Assembly: GCF_009741735.1 (NCBI RefSeq)
Contig: NZ_WHOH01000001.1
Location: 310,001-374,000 of the forward strand
Source: Lentibacillus sp. JNUCC-1
GTDB lineage: Bacteria > Bacillota > Bacilli > Bacillales > Amphibacillaceae
Length of the DNA: 64,000 nucleotides
Direction: 5' to 3'
Under the pieces are notes generated by a model. It searched no databases and had not been told where the DNA came from. It was given only the letters and a program-made list of their open reading frames with translations. Shown one piece after another: positions 38,464 to 49,180 of the stretch (position 1 is its first letter; every line of letters begins with the position of its first letter). Position numbers and translations under genes: made by a program.

Positions 38464-39459
38464 TTAATAAATCAAGTTGATAAATTGTTCTTTTGTGATC
38501 TTCCCTAGGTAATAAGACACATCAATGTCTTCAAGGGCCGCTTCAATCGCCTGGCGTTCATGACGTGCTCCTGTCAGTCTGTCCTCAAGTACATGAACAT
38601 CTCCAAGTCCGAAGAAGTCCCCATAGATTGTACAATTTTCAATGATGCCTTTTTTAACGTCGAGGCGCACATCTAAAAGACCGGAGTCGAATTTATGCGA
38701 GTGTTTCACGTTAAATGAAGGTGACTTCCCGAAATTCCAGTCCCAGTTATTGTAGCGCTCTGCTGAAATTTGGTGGACGTTCTCCCAATCCTTATCTGTT
38801 AATTCATAACGGGGAACATCCTTTACGTCTTCAACGTCGAAAATATAGCGCAAGATCATATTCTTGAACTCATCCATTGTCATCTTGGCTTCAAGAAATT
38901 CAGAGATATTAGCGACACGACTGCGGATTGACTTAATCCCTTTTGATGTGATTTTGGCTTTATTGACGTTAAGTGCAGATACGACGTGCTCAATCTCGGA
39001 ATCGAACATTAATGTGCCGTGGCTGAACATACGACCTTTCTTTGAGAACTGAGCATTACCTGAAATCTTGCGTCCATCTGCCAAAAGATCATTACGTCCC
39101 TCAAGCTTGGCCGGCACTCCAATTTGATTGAGCGCTTCAACGACAGGTTTCGTGAACTTTTCGAAGTTATGAAAGCTTTCTCCGTCGTCTTTTGTGATAA
39201 AGCTGAAATTTAAATTGCCTTCATCATGATAAACCGCTCCGCCGCCAGACAGACGCCGAACAACTTTAATACCATTTTCTTCAACATAGTCCGTATTGAT
39301 CTCTTCAACCGTATTTTGATTACGGCCGATGATAATCGATGGCTTATTGATGTAGAATAAAAGGTATGTATCTTCTTCACCGAAATTCTCCAGTACGTAT
39401 TCTTCCAGAGCCAAATTAATGGTTGGATCTGTAATCCCTTTGTTATCAATAAATTTCAC
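38464..39459 (-). CDS. lplJ: Lipoate-protein ligase LplJ
   Basis: The 331-residue enzyme has the ligase signatures RRLSGGGAVYHDEGNLNFSFI and KGRMFSHGTLMFDS, a C-terminal accessory domain, and the lipoyl-AMP-binding lysine in KISGNAQF. It activates lipoate with ATP and attaches it to E2 and GcvH proteins. GGGAGGG lies 7 nt before a GTG start. In B. subtilis lplJ adjoins yhfI, as here. Confidence 0.92.
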   Translation of the reverse strand: MKFIDNKGITDPTINLALEEYVLENFGEEDTYLLFYINKPSIIIGRNQNTVEEINTDYVEENGIKVVRRLSGGGAVYHDEGNLNFSFITKDDGESFHNFEKFTKPVVEALNQIGVPAKLEGRNDLLADGRKISGNAQFSKKGRMFSHGTLMFDSEIEHVVSALNVNKAKITSKGIKSIRSRVANISEFLEAKMTMDEFKNMILRYIFDVEDVKDVPRYELTDKDWENVHQISAERYNNWDWNFGKSPSFNVKHSHKFDSGLLDVRLDVKKGIIENCTIYGDFFGLGDVHVLEDRLTGARHERQAIEAALEDIDVSYYLGKITKEQFINLIY

Positions 39460-39543
39460 AAGTGTGCCCTCCCTTTTTAATTACCATCTAACAGTTTAAT
39501 GGATCGCTTGTTTTTGTTCAACTTGCAGGCTTGTCCACTAACT

Positions 39544-40269
39544 TCACCATGTAAAATTTTCATGCGCCAGATGTATTTTTCCAGTAAAGTGTTCTGTCGC
39601 TTCTTCAACCAACTGTTGACGGAGCCCGTACTGAGGTAAATGACTTAAAAGCAATTCCTTCGCTCCAGCTGCTTGGGCCAATCGTCCTCCTTCTGCACTG
39701 GTCATATGGCCAGCATCTCCTCCACTTTGGTGGGCATAAAAATTGCAGTCAACCACAAGGAGGTCAGCGTTCCGTGCAAAATCAATCCAAGTATCCTGAT
39801 AAGCAGTATCTGCTGTATATACAATGGTTTGATCACCGTCCGTAATACGCATTCCGTAACAAGGCACAGGGTGCTTAGTTTTTAAAAATGTGATTCGAAA
39901 CGGCCCAATCACCAGCTCCTCTTCAGGGAAATAAGGGACCCCCTTTGTCATACGGTGTGTCAACGCATCAAATCCAGTGCTGTCTTCCTGATGTCCGTAT
40001 ATCGGAAGCACTTTAACACCGTCTTCAATAAAAGATCTGACGAGCTGAGCGTATTGCAACACACCTATATCAGCTACATGGTCGTGGTGGTAATGTGACA
40101 GGATCACTGCATCCAATTCGGACAATGGTTTGATTGTTTGCAGACGGGATAGTGCCCCGCTCCCTGCATCCACCAACAACGTGAAACCATCTTTTTCTAA
40201 GAGGTATGCTGAGGTCGCGCTACCCGGGGCAGGATAACCGCCCCAAAATCCGACAACTGTCCATTTCAT
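39544..40269 (-). CDS. yhfI: MBL-fold metallohydrolase YhfI
   Basis: The 241-residue protein has the metallo-beta-lactamase metal motif SHYHHDHVADIG, metal ligands in DTAY and GHMTSAEGGRLA, and SHLPQYG near the C-terminus, similar to RNase Z-like phosphodiesterases. The substrate is unknown. AGGAG precedes ATG 40269. It is divergent from yhfH and upstream of lplJ, as in B. subtilis. Confidence 0.85.
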   Translation of the reverse strand: MKWTVVGFWGGYPAPGSATSAYLLEKDGFTLLVDAGSGALSRLQTIKPLSELDAVILSHYHHDHVADIGVLQYAQLVRSFIEDGVKVLPIYGHQEDSTGFDALTHRMTKGVPYFPEEELVIGPFRITFLKTKHPVPCYGMRITDGDQTIVYTADTAYQDTWIDFARNADLLVVDCNFYAHQSGGDAGHMTSAEGGRLAQAAGAKELLLSHLPQYGLRQQLVEEATEHFTGKIHLAHENFTW

Positions 40270-40372
40270 TGTAAATCACTCCTATTTCTCTATTTTGTTG
40301 TAACACACCGTTAATTATTATCATACTGTTATAATACAACGACACGCATTTATTCAAGGAGGTTTCCCTTTT

Positions 40373-40501
40373 ATGATGAACGTTCTGGAGTTTTTTCGCA
40401 ACTTGCCAAGAAAAAAGTGTCACATATGCCAAAATGCCATCCACGAAAAAGCCGATTGCTACGGCAACATCTGCGACGAATGCGACCACCCCGCACACTA
40501 A
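40373..40501 (+). CDS. yhfH: YhfH-type zinc-ribbon miniprotein (42 aa)
   Basis: AAGGAGGT precedes ATG ATG at 40373. The short product begins MMNVLEFFRNLPRKK and has CHIC, one isolated Cys and CDEC, enough for a zinc knuckle. This matches the YhfH family next to yhfI. ATG 40376 is the alternative start. A role is not known. Confidence 0.8.
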   Translation: MMNVLEFFRNLPRKKCHICQNAIHEKADCYGNICDECDHPAH

Positions 40502-40510
40502 AAACACCCC

Positions 40511-40535
40511 AAAAGGAGCTGCCCCCAGCTCCTTT
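40511..40535 (+). terminator. Terminator after yhfH
   Basis: AAAGGAGCTG and CAGCTCCTTT form a 10-bp stem. Confidence 0.7.
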
Positions 40536-40569
40536 CAACACCTACCCCCACAAATCCCCCACTTCCTAA

Positions 40570-41123
40570 GACACAATTTAAATAAACTGCGAACTAACTA
40601 GACAGATCTAATGACTGCCACTAAGCACTCCATATGTTTAAACGAGCACCGTGATTTCCGCTGCAGGAAGTCGCTTTCCGCGGGCACGGCCTCAGCCTCC
40701 TCGCTCGCAAAGACCGCTCGCTGTGGGGTCTTCGGACTCGTGCTGTTCCCGCAGGAGTCGACTTCCCTCCGCTCCAATCACTTCATGTTAATTAGGTGCT
40801 TGGATGTTTTGCTCAAGAAATTAAGAGTGAACGTAAACTTTTCTTGAGCAGCTAATGCTAACTCAACTTTAAGGTGATTTCCGATTGATGCTCAGTCCAT
40901 TTAACCTTCAATCCCTCTGCTTATAAAATCGAGAAAGAAGGTAAACACACCTCTCCAAGCTCGGGGAAAACACGGAGACTCCTGTGGGAGGAAAAGCCTC
41001 GGTGAGACCCCGGAGGTCGATAGACCGAGGAGGCTCAGCAGCGCCCACTGGACGCGGAGTGTTTTCCCCGAGCGGTTGCCAGAAGCAGTCATTCCAAGTT
41101 TTTACTAGTTCGCAGTTTGTGTC
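40570..41123. repeat. R1 composite repeat, copy 4
   Basis: Left end GACACAATTTAAATAAACTG, module B, a medium spacer (about 40790-40960), module A and right end TTCGCAGTTTGTGTC. Its module A loop has TCGATAGACCGAGGAGGC in place of the two-hairpin submodule. It fills the gap between yhfH and pepF; no gene is seen. Confidence 0.8.
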
Positions 41124-41252
41124 TATATCATAATTGTCTAGGAAATGAAAAATGTTGGTTATATTGATTGAAAAATTTTATCATTGCTGTTATTTTTAAT
41201 TTATGTCTTTGTTTAGGGACACGAAACTTTGATGAGAAAAGGGGTATTGTTG

Positions 41253-43046
41253 ATGACGCAACGTTTAACACGGGATCAGGTACCGGTTGAGCACACTTGG
41301 GATTTAACAGATCTATTCCAAACACATACGGATTGGGAGAAAGAACTTGAGGCATTGCAAAAGGATGTCACGACTGTCACACAATTCAAAGGAAAACTCG
41401 GTGAATCAGCTCAGACACTGCTCGAGGCGCTCCAAGCACTGGAAGCCTATCAAAAGCGGTTAATCCGTGTTGGCACCTATGCGAATTTAATTTCCAGTGC
41501 TGATGGTTCTGATTCCGAAAACCAAGCAGCCGCTGCTAAAGTTGGTGCAGCCATGGCCCAAATCAGCGCCAAGCTGTCATTTTTCAATTCAGAATTGTTA
41601 ACGGTTCCGGCTGATACGCTTGAAACTTACATTAAAGAAAAGCCAGAGCTGGATACTTACAAAAAGATGCTTGATGATGTGATGGAAATGAAACCATACA
41701 CATTGGCTCCAGACATTGAAGAAACACTTGCTGCACTCGGTGAAGTACACGATGCACCGTTTATGATTTATGAGCGCAGCAAAGCATCTGACATGGTCTT
41801 TGACCCTATTACAGATGCTGAAGGCAATCAACTGCCGATGTCTGAAACGCTGTATGAAGATCGGTATGAAATGTCACCAAGTACAGAAGAACGCCGGAAC
41901 GCATATGATTCTTTTATCAAAACACTGAATCAATATAAACACACATATGCAGCCACTTATGCAACAGAAGTAAACAAGCAGGTTACAATGGCTAAGCTGC
42001 GCGGTTATAAGTCTGCAACAGAAATGCTTTTACATCCACAGCAAGTGACTGAGGAAATGTATCATAACCAACTTGATGTCATTCAGAAAGAACTGGCTCC
42101 GCATATGCGCCGTTACGCGAAGTTGGTGAAAGAGGACTATGGACTCGATGAGTTGCGGTTTTGCGACTTAAAAGCCCCGCTTGATCCAGAGTTTAATCCA
42201 TCTACAACATACGAGGAAGCCAAAACCATGATCCTTGAAGCCCTCAAAGTCATGGGGCCTGAGTACAGTGACATCATGGAACAAGGTCTCTCAAACCGTT
42301 GGGTTGATTTGGCTGATAACGTCGGTAAGCAGAGTGGTGCTTTCTGCGCGAGTCCATACGGCGTACACCCATATATTTTAATCACATGGACCGACATGAT
42401 GCGCGGTACATTTACATTGGCTCATGAACTTGGTCATGCTGGACATTTTTATTTGGCCGGCAAAAACCAAGAGCTCGTTAACACGCGTCCATCGACGTAT
42501 TTCGTAGAAGCGCCATCTACAATGAACGAGCTTTTACTAGCAGACCATCTTATGGAGAAAACCGATGACCCTCGCATGAAGCGCTGGGTGGTGAGCCAGC
42601 TGCTCGGTACCTATTACCATAACTTTGTAACGCACTTGCTTGAAGGTGAATTCCAGCGTCGTGTTTATGCACTGGCAGAAGCTGGCACCCCTCTTACAGC
42701 TGACGTATTGTGTCAGCAAAAGAAAGAGGTCATCGAAAACTTCTGGGGAGATGCGGTTACCATTGACGACGGTGCAGGCCTCACTTGGATGCGTCAGCCG
42801 CATTATTACATGGGTCTATATCCATACACGTATTCCGCTGGTCTGACAGTTTCCACCGCCATGGCACAAAAAATTAAAAAAGAAGGCACCCCCGCTGTGG
42901 AACAATGGCTCGATGTTCTCCGCACCGGCGGAAAGTTAAAGCCGCTCGACCTAATTAAGAAAACAGGCATTGATATGTCCAAGCCAGATGCCATCAAAGA
43001 AGCTGTATCCTATGTTGGCTCTCTCATCGATCAATTGGAAAAATAA
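41253..43046 (+). CDS. pepF: Oligoendopeptidase F
   Basis: The 597-residue M3-family peptidase has the zinc site LAHELGHAGHF (HEXXH) near residue 390 and the downstream EAPSTMNELLL, plus YSAGLTVSTAMAQ near the end. It is cytoplasmic and degrades short peptides. AAGGGG lies 8 nt before ATG 41253; upstream in-frame starts lack such spacing. A terminator follows. Confidence 0.93.
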   Translation: MTQRLTRDQVPVEHTWDLTDLFQTHTDWEKELEALQKDVTTVTQFKGKLGESAQTLLEALQALEAYQKRLIRVGTYANLISSADGSDSENQAAAAKVGAAMAQISAKLSFFNSELLTVPADTLETYIKEKPELDTYKKMLDDVMEMKPYTLAPDIEETLAALGEVHDAPFMIYERSKASDMVFDPITDAEGNQLPMSETLYEDRYEMSPSTEERRNAYDSFIKTLNQYKHTYAATYATEVNKQVTMAKLRGYKSATEMLLHPQQVTEEMYHNQLDVIQKELAPHMRRYAKLVKEDYGLDELRFCDLKAPLDPEFNPSTTYEEAKTMILEALKVMGPEYSDIMEQGLSNRWVDLADNVGKQSGAFCASPYGVHPYILITWTDMMRGTFTLAHELGHAGHFYLAGKNQELVNTRPSTYFVEAPSTMNELLLADHLMEKTDDPRMKRWVVSQLLGTYYHNFVTHLLEGEFQRRVYALAEAGTPLTADVLCQQKKEVIENFWGDAVTIDDGAGLTWMRQPHYYMGLYPYTYSAGLTVSTAMAQKIKKEGTPAVEQWLDVLRTGGKLKPLDLIKKTGIDMSKPDAIKEAVSYVGSLIDQLEK

Positions 43047-43054
43047 CTCAAATA

Positions 43055-43089
43055 AGAGACCGTGTCTTTAACCCAAAGACACGGTCTCT
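43055..43089. terminator. Bidirectional terminator between pepF and the GGDEF-EAL gene
   Basis: AGAGACCGTGTCTTT and AAAGACACGGTCTCT form a perfect 15-bp stem. Confidence 0.85.
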
Positions 43090-43098
43090 GCTTGTTGT

Positions 43099-45336
43099 TC
43101 AAGTAAATCTTTTTTCAATTTGATCAGGAGGCATCGGCTTTCCGAATAGGTAGCCTTGACCAATGAGATTATTGTCTGAATTAAGTGAACGGACTTGTGT
43201 TTCTTGTTCAATTCCCTCAACAACAACTCCCAAATTCAAATTCTCTCCGATATCAATCATGGATTTTACAAGAGAATATCTTTTTGAAGAGGATAGGTCA
43301 TCTATAAAAGCTTTATCGATTTTAATTGTATCGATTGGCAGACTCTCCAGGATGAATAAAGATGAATAACCTGTTCCGAAATCATCAATCGCCACTTTGA
43401 CACCTAACCCATGTAATTGATTAAGGATGTTCCTGGATGCACTTAATGACTGCATAATACTCTCTGTAATCTCAATTTCAAGGTACATTGGATTTAAACC
43501 GGTTTTCTTTAAAATCCTGTCGAGACTTTTCACAAAGTTACTATGCTGAAACTGCCGTACAGAAACATTGACTGAAACGCACATCTCGGGATAACCAGCC
43601 TCTTGCCACGCCTTGTTTTGTCTGCAGACTTCCTCAAGGGCCCATTCGCCAATCGGAATAATCTGACCGGTTTCTTCAGCAACAGGGATAAATTCACCTG
43701 GTGATACGGATCCCAGTTCCGGGTGTTCCCACCGCATGAGAGCTTCCATCCCGATCATTTGTCTTGTATCCAAGATGACCTTAGGTTGGTACACCATACG
43801 AAGTCTGTTATGAGCAATTGCCTGCCCAAGACCGGATTCGATTTTAAATTTACGAATATGGGCCTGCTGAAGCTGTTCATTATAGATGTGTATATGATTG
43901 CCCTCATCCCTTTTTGCAGCAAACATCGCCGCGTCAGCTTGTTTCAACAATGTTTCACTTGTACGGCCATGTTCCGGGTATACACTGACTCCGATGCTTG
44001 GCACAACTGAAATTTCATATTCCTTTACAGTGATGGGCTCCACAAAACGGGCCATAATCTTTTGGGCTACCTGGAGGCAATACTGTTTTGTTCCGTTTGG
44101 AAGTATCGTTACAAACTCATCCCCGCCAAAACGATATAATCTATCGTCTTCACCGAGGCTCTGCTCAATCCGTTGGGCAACATTGTTTAACAACACATCT
44201 CCCATATCATGGCCCAAAGAATCATTGACGTCCTTAAACCTGTCCAAATCAATCATAAAAATACAGACGTTTAAGTCCAGTCGATAGGCTCTCTCCATAT
44301 AAAATTCCATGTCATATTGGAATCGGTTGCGGTTGTTTAGCGATGTTAAAGGATCTTGGAATGCTTTCGCACGATATTCTTTAATGAGATCACGATTTTG
44401 TTTAATCACAAGCATCTGTCTGATCATAATTAGGATAAAAACAATACCAAGACCGACTCCGAGTGCGCTTGTGTGCAATTCGTTTTCATAAATATAAAAA
44501 GCAAGAAGGCCAAAAACGGCCACATATGGCAAAAGTGTATCTTTATCGTGAAAATATTGGGGTGGTTGCCATTCATTGGAGACCTTCAGTTTTTTATAGC
44601 AAAGCCCGGCATAACCAATTAACAAAATTGAAAGCACCCAGAGCGGATCGAGCATACTCCCTGAATCGTATAGATTGTAGGTATTCAACGAGACATAAAC
44701 AGAATCAGGTACAAATTGCACCACAATAGCACATACATAAACGTAAAACCATGTCTTCCTATCCTTTGGAGAAGTAAGATGAAAGATATGGATTAATGCA
44801 AATACTAACGCCAAATCTAAAATTGGATGCGCAACTTGAAGAATTTCATAAACAAGAGAATCATCTGACCAAGTGAACAACGGTTGTATCAAATAATGGA
44901 TCGTAATAGCTGCAGCAGCTGTCATGAAGATGGCAATATTAAAGTAAAACCGATTTTTTGTTGTGTTTCTTTGTAAAATGTAAAGTAAGTATAGTAAGCC
45001 TCCAAGAAAAAAAGTCGGTGCCAACAACCAAGTCACATGAGCCATCCCGGGATAATAATCAATTTTGTACATGACCTGCCATGAAAGCCACGCAATATTT
45101 GAAATCGAATAGGCAATAACACCCCATAACGTCCAGCGCCAGAAAATATGTTCAATTCGCTTTCTTGACGATCGATAAGCACCCCATACCCACTGAAGCG
45201 CGAGCAGTCCTCCTGCAATAGGAAACATAGAAGCGGTAAATTGACGTAGAATTGTTTCTCCGCTAAATATAATTGTTGCGATATAGTAAACAATCATAAA
45301 AAAAACGATCATCCATCTCGCTTGTAACAACCCCAT
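43099..45336 (-). CDS. Membrane GGDEF-EAL c-di-GMP protein
   Basis: The 745-residue product has about nine N-terminal membrane helices (residues 5-310), then a GGDEF domain (DPLTSLNNRNRF, RFGGDEFV near 413) and an EAL domain (GMEALMRWEHP, ESIMQ, DDFGTGYSS, EGIEQ, QGYLFGKP). Both active-site motifs are intact, so both cyclase and phosphodiesterase activity are possible. The inhibitory RxxD site five residues before GGDEF is absent (GEDD there). The membrane part probably senses an unknown signal. Confidence 0.9.
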   Translation of the reverse strand: MGLLQARWMIVFFMIVYYIATIIFSGETILRQFTASMFPIAGGLLALQWVWGAYRSSRKRIEHIFWRWTLWGVIAYSISNIAWLSWQVMYKIDYYPGMAHVTWLLAPTFFLGGLLYLLYILQRNTTKNRFYFNIAIFMTAAAAITIHYLIQPLFTWSDDSLVYEILQVAHPILDLALVFALIHIFHLTSPKDRKTWFYVYVCAIVVQFVPDSVYVSLNTYNLYDSGSMLDPLWVLSILLIGYAGLCYKKLKVSNEWQPPQYFHDKDTLLPYVAVFGLLAFYIYENELHTSALGVGLGIVFILIMIRQMLVIKQNRDLIKEYRAKAFQDPLTSLNNRNRFQYDMEFYMERAYRLDLNVCIFMIDLDRFKDVNDSLGHDMGDVLLNNVAQRIEQSLGEDDRLYRFGGDEFVTILPNGTKQYCLQVAQKIMARFVEPITVKEYEISVVPSIGVSVYPEHGRTSETLLKQADAAMFAAKRDEGNHIHIYNEQLQQAHIRKFKIESGLGQAIAHNRLRMVYQPKVILDTRQMIGMEALMRWEHPELGSVSPGEFIPVAEETGQIIPIGEWALEEVCRQNKAWQEAGYPEMCVSVNVSVRQFQHSNFVKSLDRILKKTGLNPMYLEIEITESIMQSLSASRNILNQLHGLGVKVAIDDFGTGYSSLFILESLPIDTIKIDKAFIDDLSSSKRYSLVKSMIDIGENLNLGVVVEGIEQETQVRSLNSDNNLIGQGYLFGKPMPPDQIEKRFT

Positions 45337-45410
45337 AAAAACCCTCTCTTCAAACCGCGTATTACTTAACTTTTCCCGTATTTCTTAAATACAATCCACA
45401 AAAAGTGAAC

Positions 45411-45564
45411 AAAAGCGGAAACGCCTTGGTCATCCTCGAAAATCATAAGCAAGAACGTGTAGTGCCGGTCTGGCCACGTAACGTTATTGCTTATGACTCG
45501 AGGGGATAGGCGTTGGGCTGGACGTGGCCCTTGCCAATGGATATTAACTGCTCGGATATTTTAT
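45411..45564. repeat. R2 dispersed stem-loop repeat, copy 2
   Basis: Same architecture as 1900-2054. The stem reads AATCATAAGCAA with TTGCTTATGACT, an A-T to G-C pair exchange relative to copy 1. It lies between the GGDEF-EAL promoter region and the hemY terminator; nothing else is seen in this 290-bp gap. Confidence 0.75.
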
Positions 45565-45578
45565 TTCTAAGCAACAAA

Positions 45579-45619
45579 ATAGCTCCAGGCACGCTTTAAA
45601 ACGTATCCTGGAGCTTTTT
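45579..45619 (-). terminator. Terminator after hemY
   Basis: AGCTCCAGG and CCTGGAGCT form the stem, with ACG/CGT inside it. Confidence 0.75.
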
Positions 45620-45627
45620 CAGATGTA

Positions 45628-47028
45628 CTAACGCAAGAAGTCCAGCACACGCTGAGCAGCTGCTTCTCCTTGGGCAATGCAATCCGGCACACCGATGCCT
45701 TCATATGAACTGCCAGCAAGCATCACGCCTGGCAGCTTGACTTCCATTTGTTCGCGGACGCCCTCCAGCCGTTCCTTATGTCCGACTGTATATTGCGGCA
45801 TCGCATTTTTCCAGCGGGTGATCACTGAAAATTCAGGATCGGCTTTAATATCCATCGTTTTATTCAGGTCCTTCATAACAATGTCAATGATTTCTTCATC
45901 TGACAAGTCCACAGCCTGCTGATCATCTGGCCGCCCCACATAGCAACGGACAAGCGCTTTTCCGTCTGGAGCAGCGTGCGGCCATTTTTTATGTGTCCAT
46001 GTGACTGCGGTGATACGGTAGTCACTATTGCGGGAAATAACAAATCCAGTGCCGTCAATGTCCTGCTTAATGTCTGACTCATCAAATGCTAAAGCAACAT
46101 TGGCAACAGATGTGGATGGCACATCGTTAAACGCTTTGAAAAAATCATACTGACTGAATACATTCGGCAAGGTATAATGTGGGCTTGCCATAACAACAGC
46201 GTCTGCTTTTAACACCTCAGCGTTGTCGAGCAGAATATGATAGCCATAAGGCTTCTTTTCGATATGATCTACCGCTGTATCCGTAAATGGAATCTCATCA
46301 CCTAACGCTTCAACGAGCCTTTCAATCATAGACTCCAAGCCGCCTTTGAACGAAAAGAACATACCTGGTTTCTTTCCTTTGCTTTTCTTTCGTTTCGGCA
46401 TCGTCTTCTGAAGCCCTTTAATCAAGCTGCCATATTCCTGTTCCAACTTATAGAAGTTCGGAAACGTCGCCATGAGGCTCATCTTGTCAATATCTCCGGC
46501 ATAAATACCGGAAAGTAGCGGTTCAACAAGGCTTTCAACAAGCTCATCTCCAAAACGATGTCTGAAAAAGCCACCCAGTGACTGGTCTGTCTGAGGTTTT
46601 GATTTCGGTTTAACCAGATCCATTCCAGCTTTCAGTTTACCGCGCTTGGAGAATATACCTGAAAACAGAAACGGCTTTATTTGTGTCGGAATCCCCATAA
46701 ATGCACCTTGTGGCATTTTATGCAGTTGATCATGAGTCATAATATAGGACTGTCCTGTGCCGTTACGCACCAATTCGTTTTCCATGCCAAGTGCTTCAGC
46801 GAGCTTAACCGCTGGCTGTTTACGAGCAAGAAAGGAATCAGGACCGCGTTCAATTGTGAAGCCATCACGTCTGAGTGTGCGAATTTTGCCCCCAAAACGG
46901 GAGCTTGCTTCTACAAGTTTCACATCGTAAGGCAGTGATGCTGTTTCAATATGCTGTTTTAAATAATAAGCAGTCGTGAGCCCTGTAATGCCTCCACCGA
47001 CGATAACAATTTGCTTGTGTTGTGTCAT
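45628..47028 (-). CDS. hemY: Protoporphyrinogen/coproporphyrinogen oxidase HemY
   Basis: The FAD-binding motif VGGGITGLTTAYYL opens the 466-residue protein; RFGGKIRTLRRDGFTIERGPDSF and the C-terminal SYEGIGVPDCIAQGEAA are HemY signatures. In Firmicutes it oxidises coproporphyrinogen III to coproporphyrin III. It is the last gene of hemEHY. ATG 47028 overlaps the hemH stop by one base; a GTG at 47031 has slightly better spacing to GAGG and is an alternative start. Confidence 0.92.
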   Translation of the reverse strand: MTQHKQIVIVGGGITGLTTAYYLKQHIETASLPYDVKLVEASSRFGGKIRTLRRDGFTIERGPDSFLARKQPAVKLAEALGMENELVRNGTGQSYIMTHDQLHKMPQGAFMGIPTQIKPFLFSGIFSKRGKLKAGMDLVKPKSKPQTDQSLGGFFRHRFGDELVESLVEPLLSGIYAGDIDKMSLMATFPNFYKLEQEYGSLIKGLQKTMPKRKKSKGKKPGMFFSFKGGLESMIERLVEALGDEIPFTDTAVDHIEKKPYGYHILLDNAEVLKADAVVMASPHYTLPNVFSQYDFFKAFNDVPSTSVANVALAFDESDIKQDIDGTGFVISRNSDYRITAVTWTHKKWPHAAPDGKALVRCYVGRPDDQQAVDLSDEEIIDIVMKDLNKTMDIKADPEFSVITRWKNAMPQYTVGHKERLEGVREQMEVKLPGVMLAGSSYEGIGVPDCIAQGEAAAQRVLDFLR

Positions 47029-47966
47029 CACACATCAAGCCTCAGTTTATTCATGACAACCTCTGCCAAGGTGTTAATAAATTGGGGTTTGCTATTGGGC
47101 ATTTCAGGCCGGTAATAGCTTGCTCCAATGTCATCACATACTACTTTGCACTCATAATCGTTGTCATAGAGCACTTCCAAGTGATCAGCAACAAAGCCAA
47201 CAGGCGCATAAACAAAAGTGGTATAGCCTTTATGTTCAAATAAATCACGGGTTAAATCCTGCACGTCTGGTCCAATCCATGGATCAGGTGTATTCCCTTC
47301 GCTTTGCCAACCGATTTCATAGTCCGTAATGCCAGTAGCTTCGGAAATAAGCCGAGCTGTTTCATTAAGCTGTTCAGGGTAGGGGTCTCCACCTGCGAGA
47401 ATTTTCTCAGGAAGACTATGAGCAGATACAACCAGAACGGCTTTTTCACGTTCTGCGTCGGTCATTTTGGCATAGGTATCGTTGATTGCATCAGCCCAAT
47501 ATTTAATAAAGCCTGGAGCATCATACCAGCTTTCAACAGATTGAATGGCTAGTCCGCCATGTTCTTCCGCGGCCTCATTGGCGCGTTGGTTATAAGATTT
47601 CACGCTGAACGTGGAATAATGCGGTGCCAGCACAATGGATACAGCTTCTTTAATGCCATCTTTAGCCATTTCTGCTACGGCGTCTTCTATAAAAGGCTCA
47701 ATATGCTTCAAGCCGATATAAGCTTTGAATTCATACGTATCCTGAATCTCATTTAACCTGTTTTCAAGCGCTTCTGTTTGTTGTTTCGTGATTTTCGCAA
47801 GGGGCGAAATGCCGCCGATTGCTTTATAGCGTTCTGTCAGATCATCCAATGCTTCTTTGGACGGTTTGCGGCCGTGACGGATATGTGTGTAATAGCGTTC
47901 AATATCTTCTTCTTTGTATGGAGTCCCATAGGCCATAACAAGCAGTCCGATTTTCTTTTTTTCCAT
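47028..47966 (-). CDS. hemH: Ferrochelatase (coproporphyrin ferrochelatase) HemH
   Basis: The 312-residue product starts [20 protein letters not shown] and contains the catalytic region [12 protein letters not shown] (His) and [19 protein letters not shown]; the latter is the family signature. It inserts iron into coproporphyrin III in the Gram-positive pathway. AGAGGTG lies 6 nt before ATG 47966. Confidence 0.93.
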   Translation of the reverse strand: MEKKKIGLLVMAYGTPYKEEDIERYYTHIRHGRKPSKEALDDLTERYKAIGGISPLAKITKQQTEALENRLNEIQDTYEFKAYIGLKHIEPFIEDAVAEMAKDGIKEAVSIVLAPHYSTFSVKSYNQRANEAAEEHGGLAIQSVESWYDAPGFIKYWADAINDTYAKMTDAEREKAVLVVSAHSLPEKILAGGDPYPEQLNETARLISEATGITDYEIGWQSEGNTPDPWIGPDVQDLTRDLFEHKGYTTFVYAPVGFVADHLEVLYDNDYECKVVCDDIGASYYRPEMPNSKPQFINTLAEVVMNKLRLDV

Positions 47967-48020
47967 GTTCAACACCTCTTCAATAAAATTTCAAAAGAGC
48001 ATGTAGCTCGCCATAATACA

Positions 48021-49064
48021 TTATCTTGCGCTATAACTGTGAATCAGATCGGTCAACTTCTTAAGTGTTTCAGGTTTAATGTCAGGTGTCACCCCATGTC
48101 CCAAGTTAAAGACATGGTGCCCGTCATTCTTGGATTCATCAAGTATTTTTTTAGTCCGAGCTTCAATGGTTTCCCAGTCGGAAAGTAAAATTGCGGGATC
48201 AAGATTGCCTTGCAGCACTTTCGTGATTCCCATATCCCGCGCTTCTTTAATCGATGTACGCCAGTCGAGACCAAGTACATCAATTGGCAAATCATTAAAT
48301 TCAAGCAACAAATGATTAGCACCAACACCGAACAGAACAAACGGGATCTCCTCATTTTTTTGGAGTTCCGAGAAGATATGGGTCATCACAGGCTTAATAA
48401 ATGTGCGGTAGTCTGTAGCATTCAGAGTTCCGACCCAAGAATCGAATATCTGAATCGCCCGTGCCCCAGCATCAATTTGTGCCTGTACATAGGCAACGGT
48501 CATATCAGCTAACTTGTCCATTAATCCAAACCATACATCAGGCTGGCGGTACATAAACGCTTTTGTCTTAGCGTAGGTCTTGGATGGTCCGCCTTCTATC
48601 ATATAGCTTGCCAATGTGAATGGTGCTCCGCTGAAACCGATCAGTGGCACCGACAATTGTTCTTTAGTCAATAAGCGAATCGTATCCAGTACATACGGGA
48701 TATCTTTCTCCGGATTGATTGTCCCGAGCCTCTCAATATCTTCCATTGTTTCAACCGGATTATGTATAACTGGGCCAATTCCGGACTTGATCTCCACATC
48801 GATCCCAAGCGCTGGCAACGGTGACATGATGTCTTTATACAAGATCGCAGCATCAACGTTATATTGCTCTACCGGCAAACGTGTCACATATGCACAAGTC
48901 TCAGGACGGTGTGTTATTTCAAAAAGTGAATACTGCTCTTTCAATTTCCGGTATTCCGGCTGTGACCGTCCAGCTTGCCGCATAAACCATGTCGGCGTGT
49001 AATTGGTTGTTTCTCCTTTATACGCTTTAATAATCGTATCGTTAAACTGCTTCGCCACATTCAT
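48021..49064 (-). CDS. hemE: Uroporphyrinogen decarboxylase HemE
   Basis: The 347-residue protein has the substrate-site motif [16 protein letters not shown] near the N-terminus and [19 protein letters not shown] in the middle, with [12 protein letters not shown] near the end. It decarboxylates uroporphyrinogen III to coproporphyrinogen III. The start is uncertain between ATG 49064 and GTG 49058; GGTGG lies 6 nt from the GTG. It heads hemEHY, 54 bp before hemH. Confidence 0.92.
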   Translation of the reverse strand: MNVAKQFNDTIIKAYKGETTNYTPTWFMRQAGRSQPEYRKLKEQYSLFEITHRPETCAYVTRLPVEQYNVDAAILYKDIMSPLPALGIDVEIKSGIGPVIHNPVETMEDIERLGTINPEKDIPYVLDTIRLLTKEQLSVPLIGFSGAPFTLASYMIEGGPSKTYAKTKAFMYRQPDVWFGLMDKLADMTVAYVQAQIDAGARAIQIFDSWVGTLNATDYRTFIKPVMTHIFSELQKNEEIPFVLFGVGANHLLLEFNDLPIDVLGLDWRTSIKEARDMGITKVLQGNLDPAILLSDWETIEARTKKILDESKNDGHHVFNLGHGVTPDIKPETLKKLTDLIHSYSAR

Positions 49065-49180
49065 CCACCCTTTTAATCTATTTCCAATCATAATCTTCCC
49101 TTGTCTACTATAAAACGTTAATTACCTTCTGTATAGCTGAAAGGCTTTATTGTCATCAATTTGTCTAAAATGTCGTTGCT

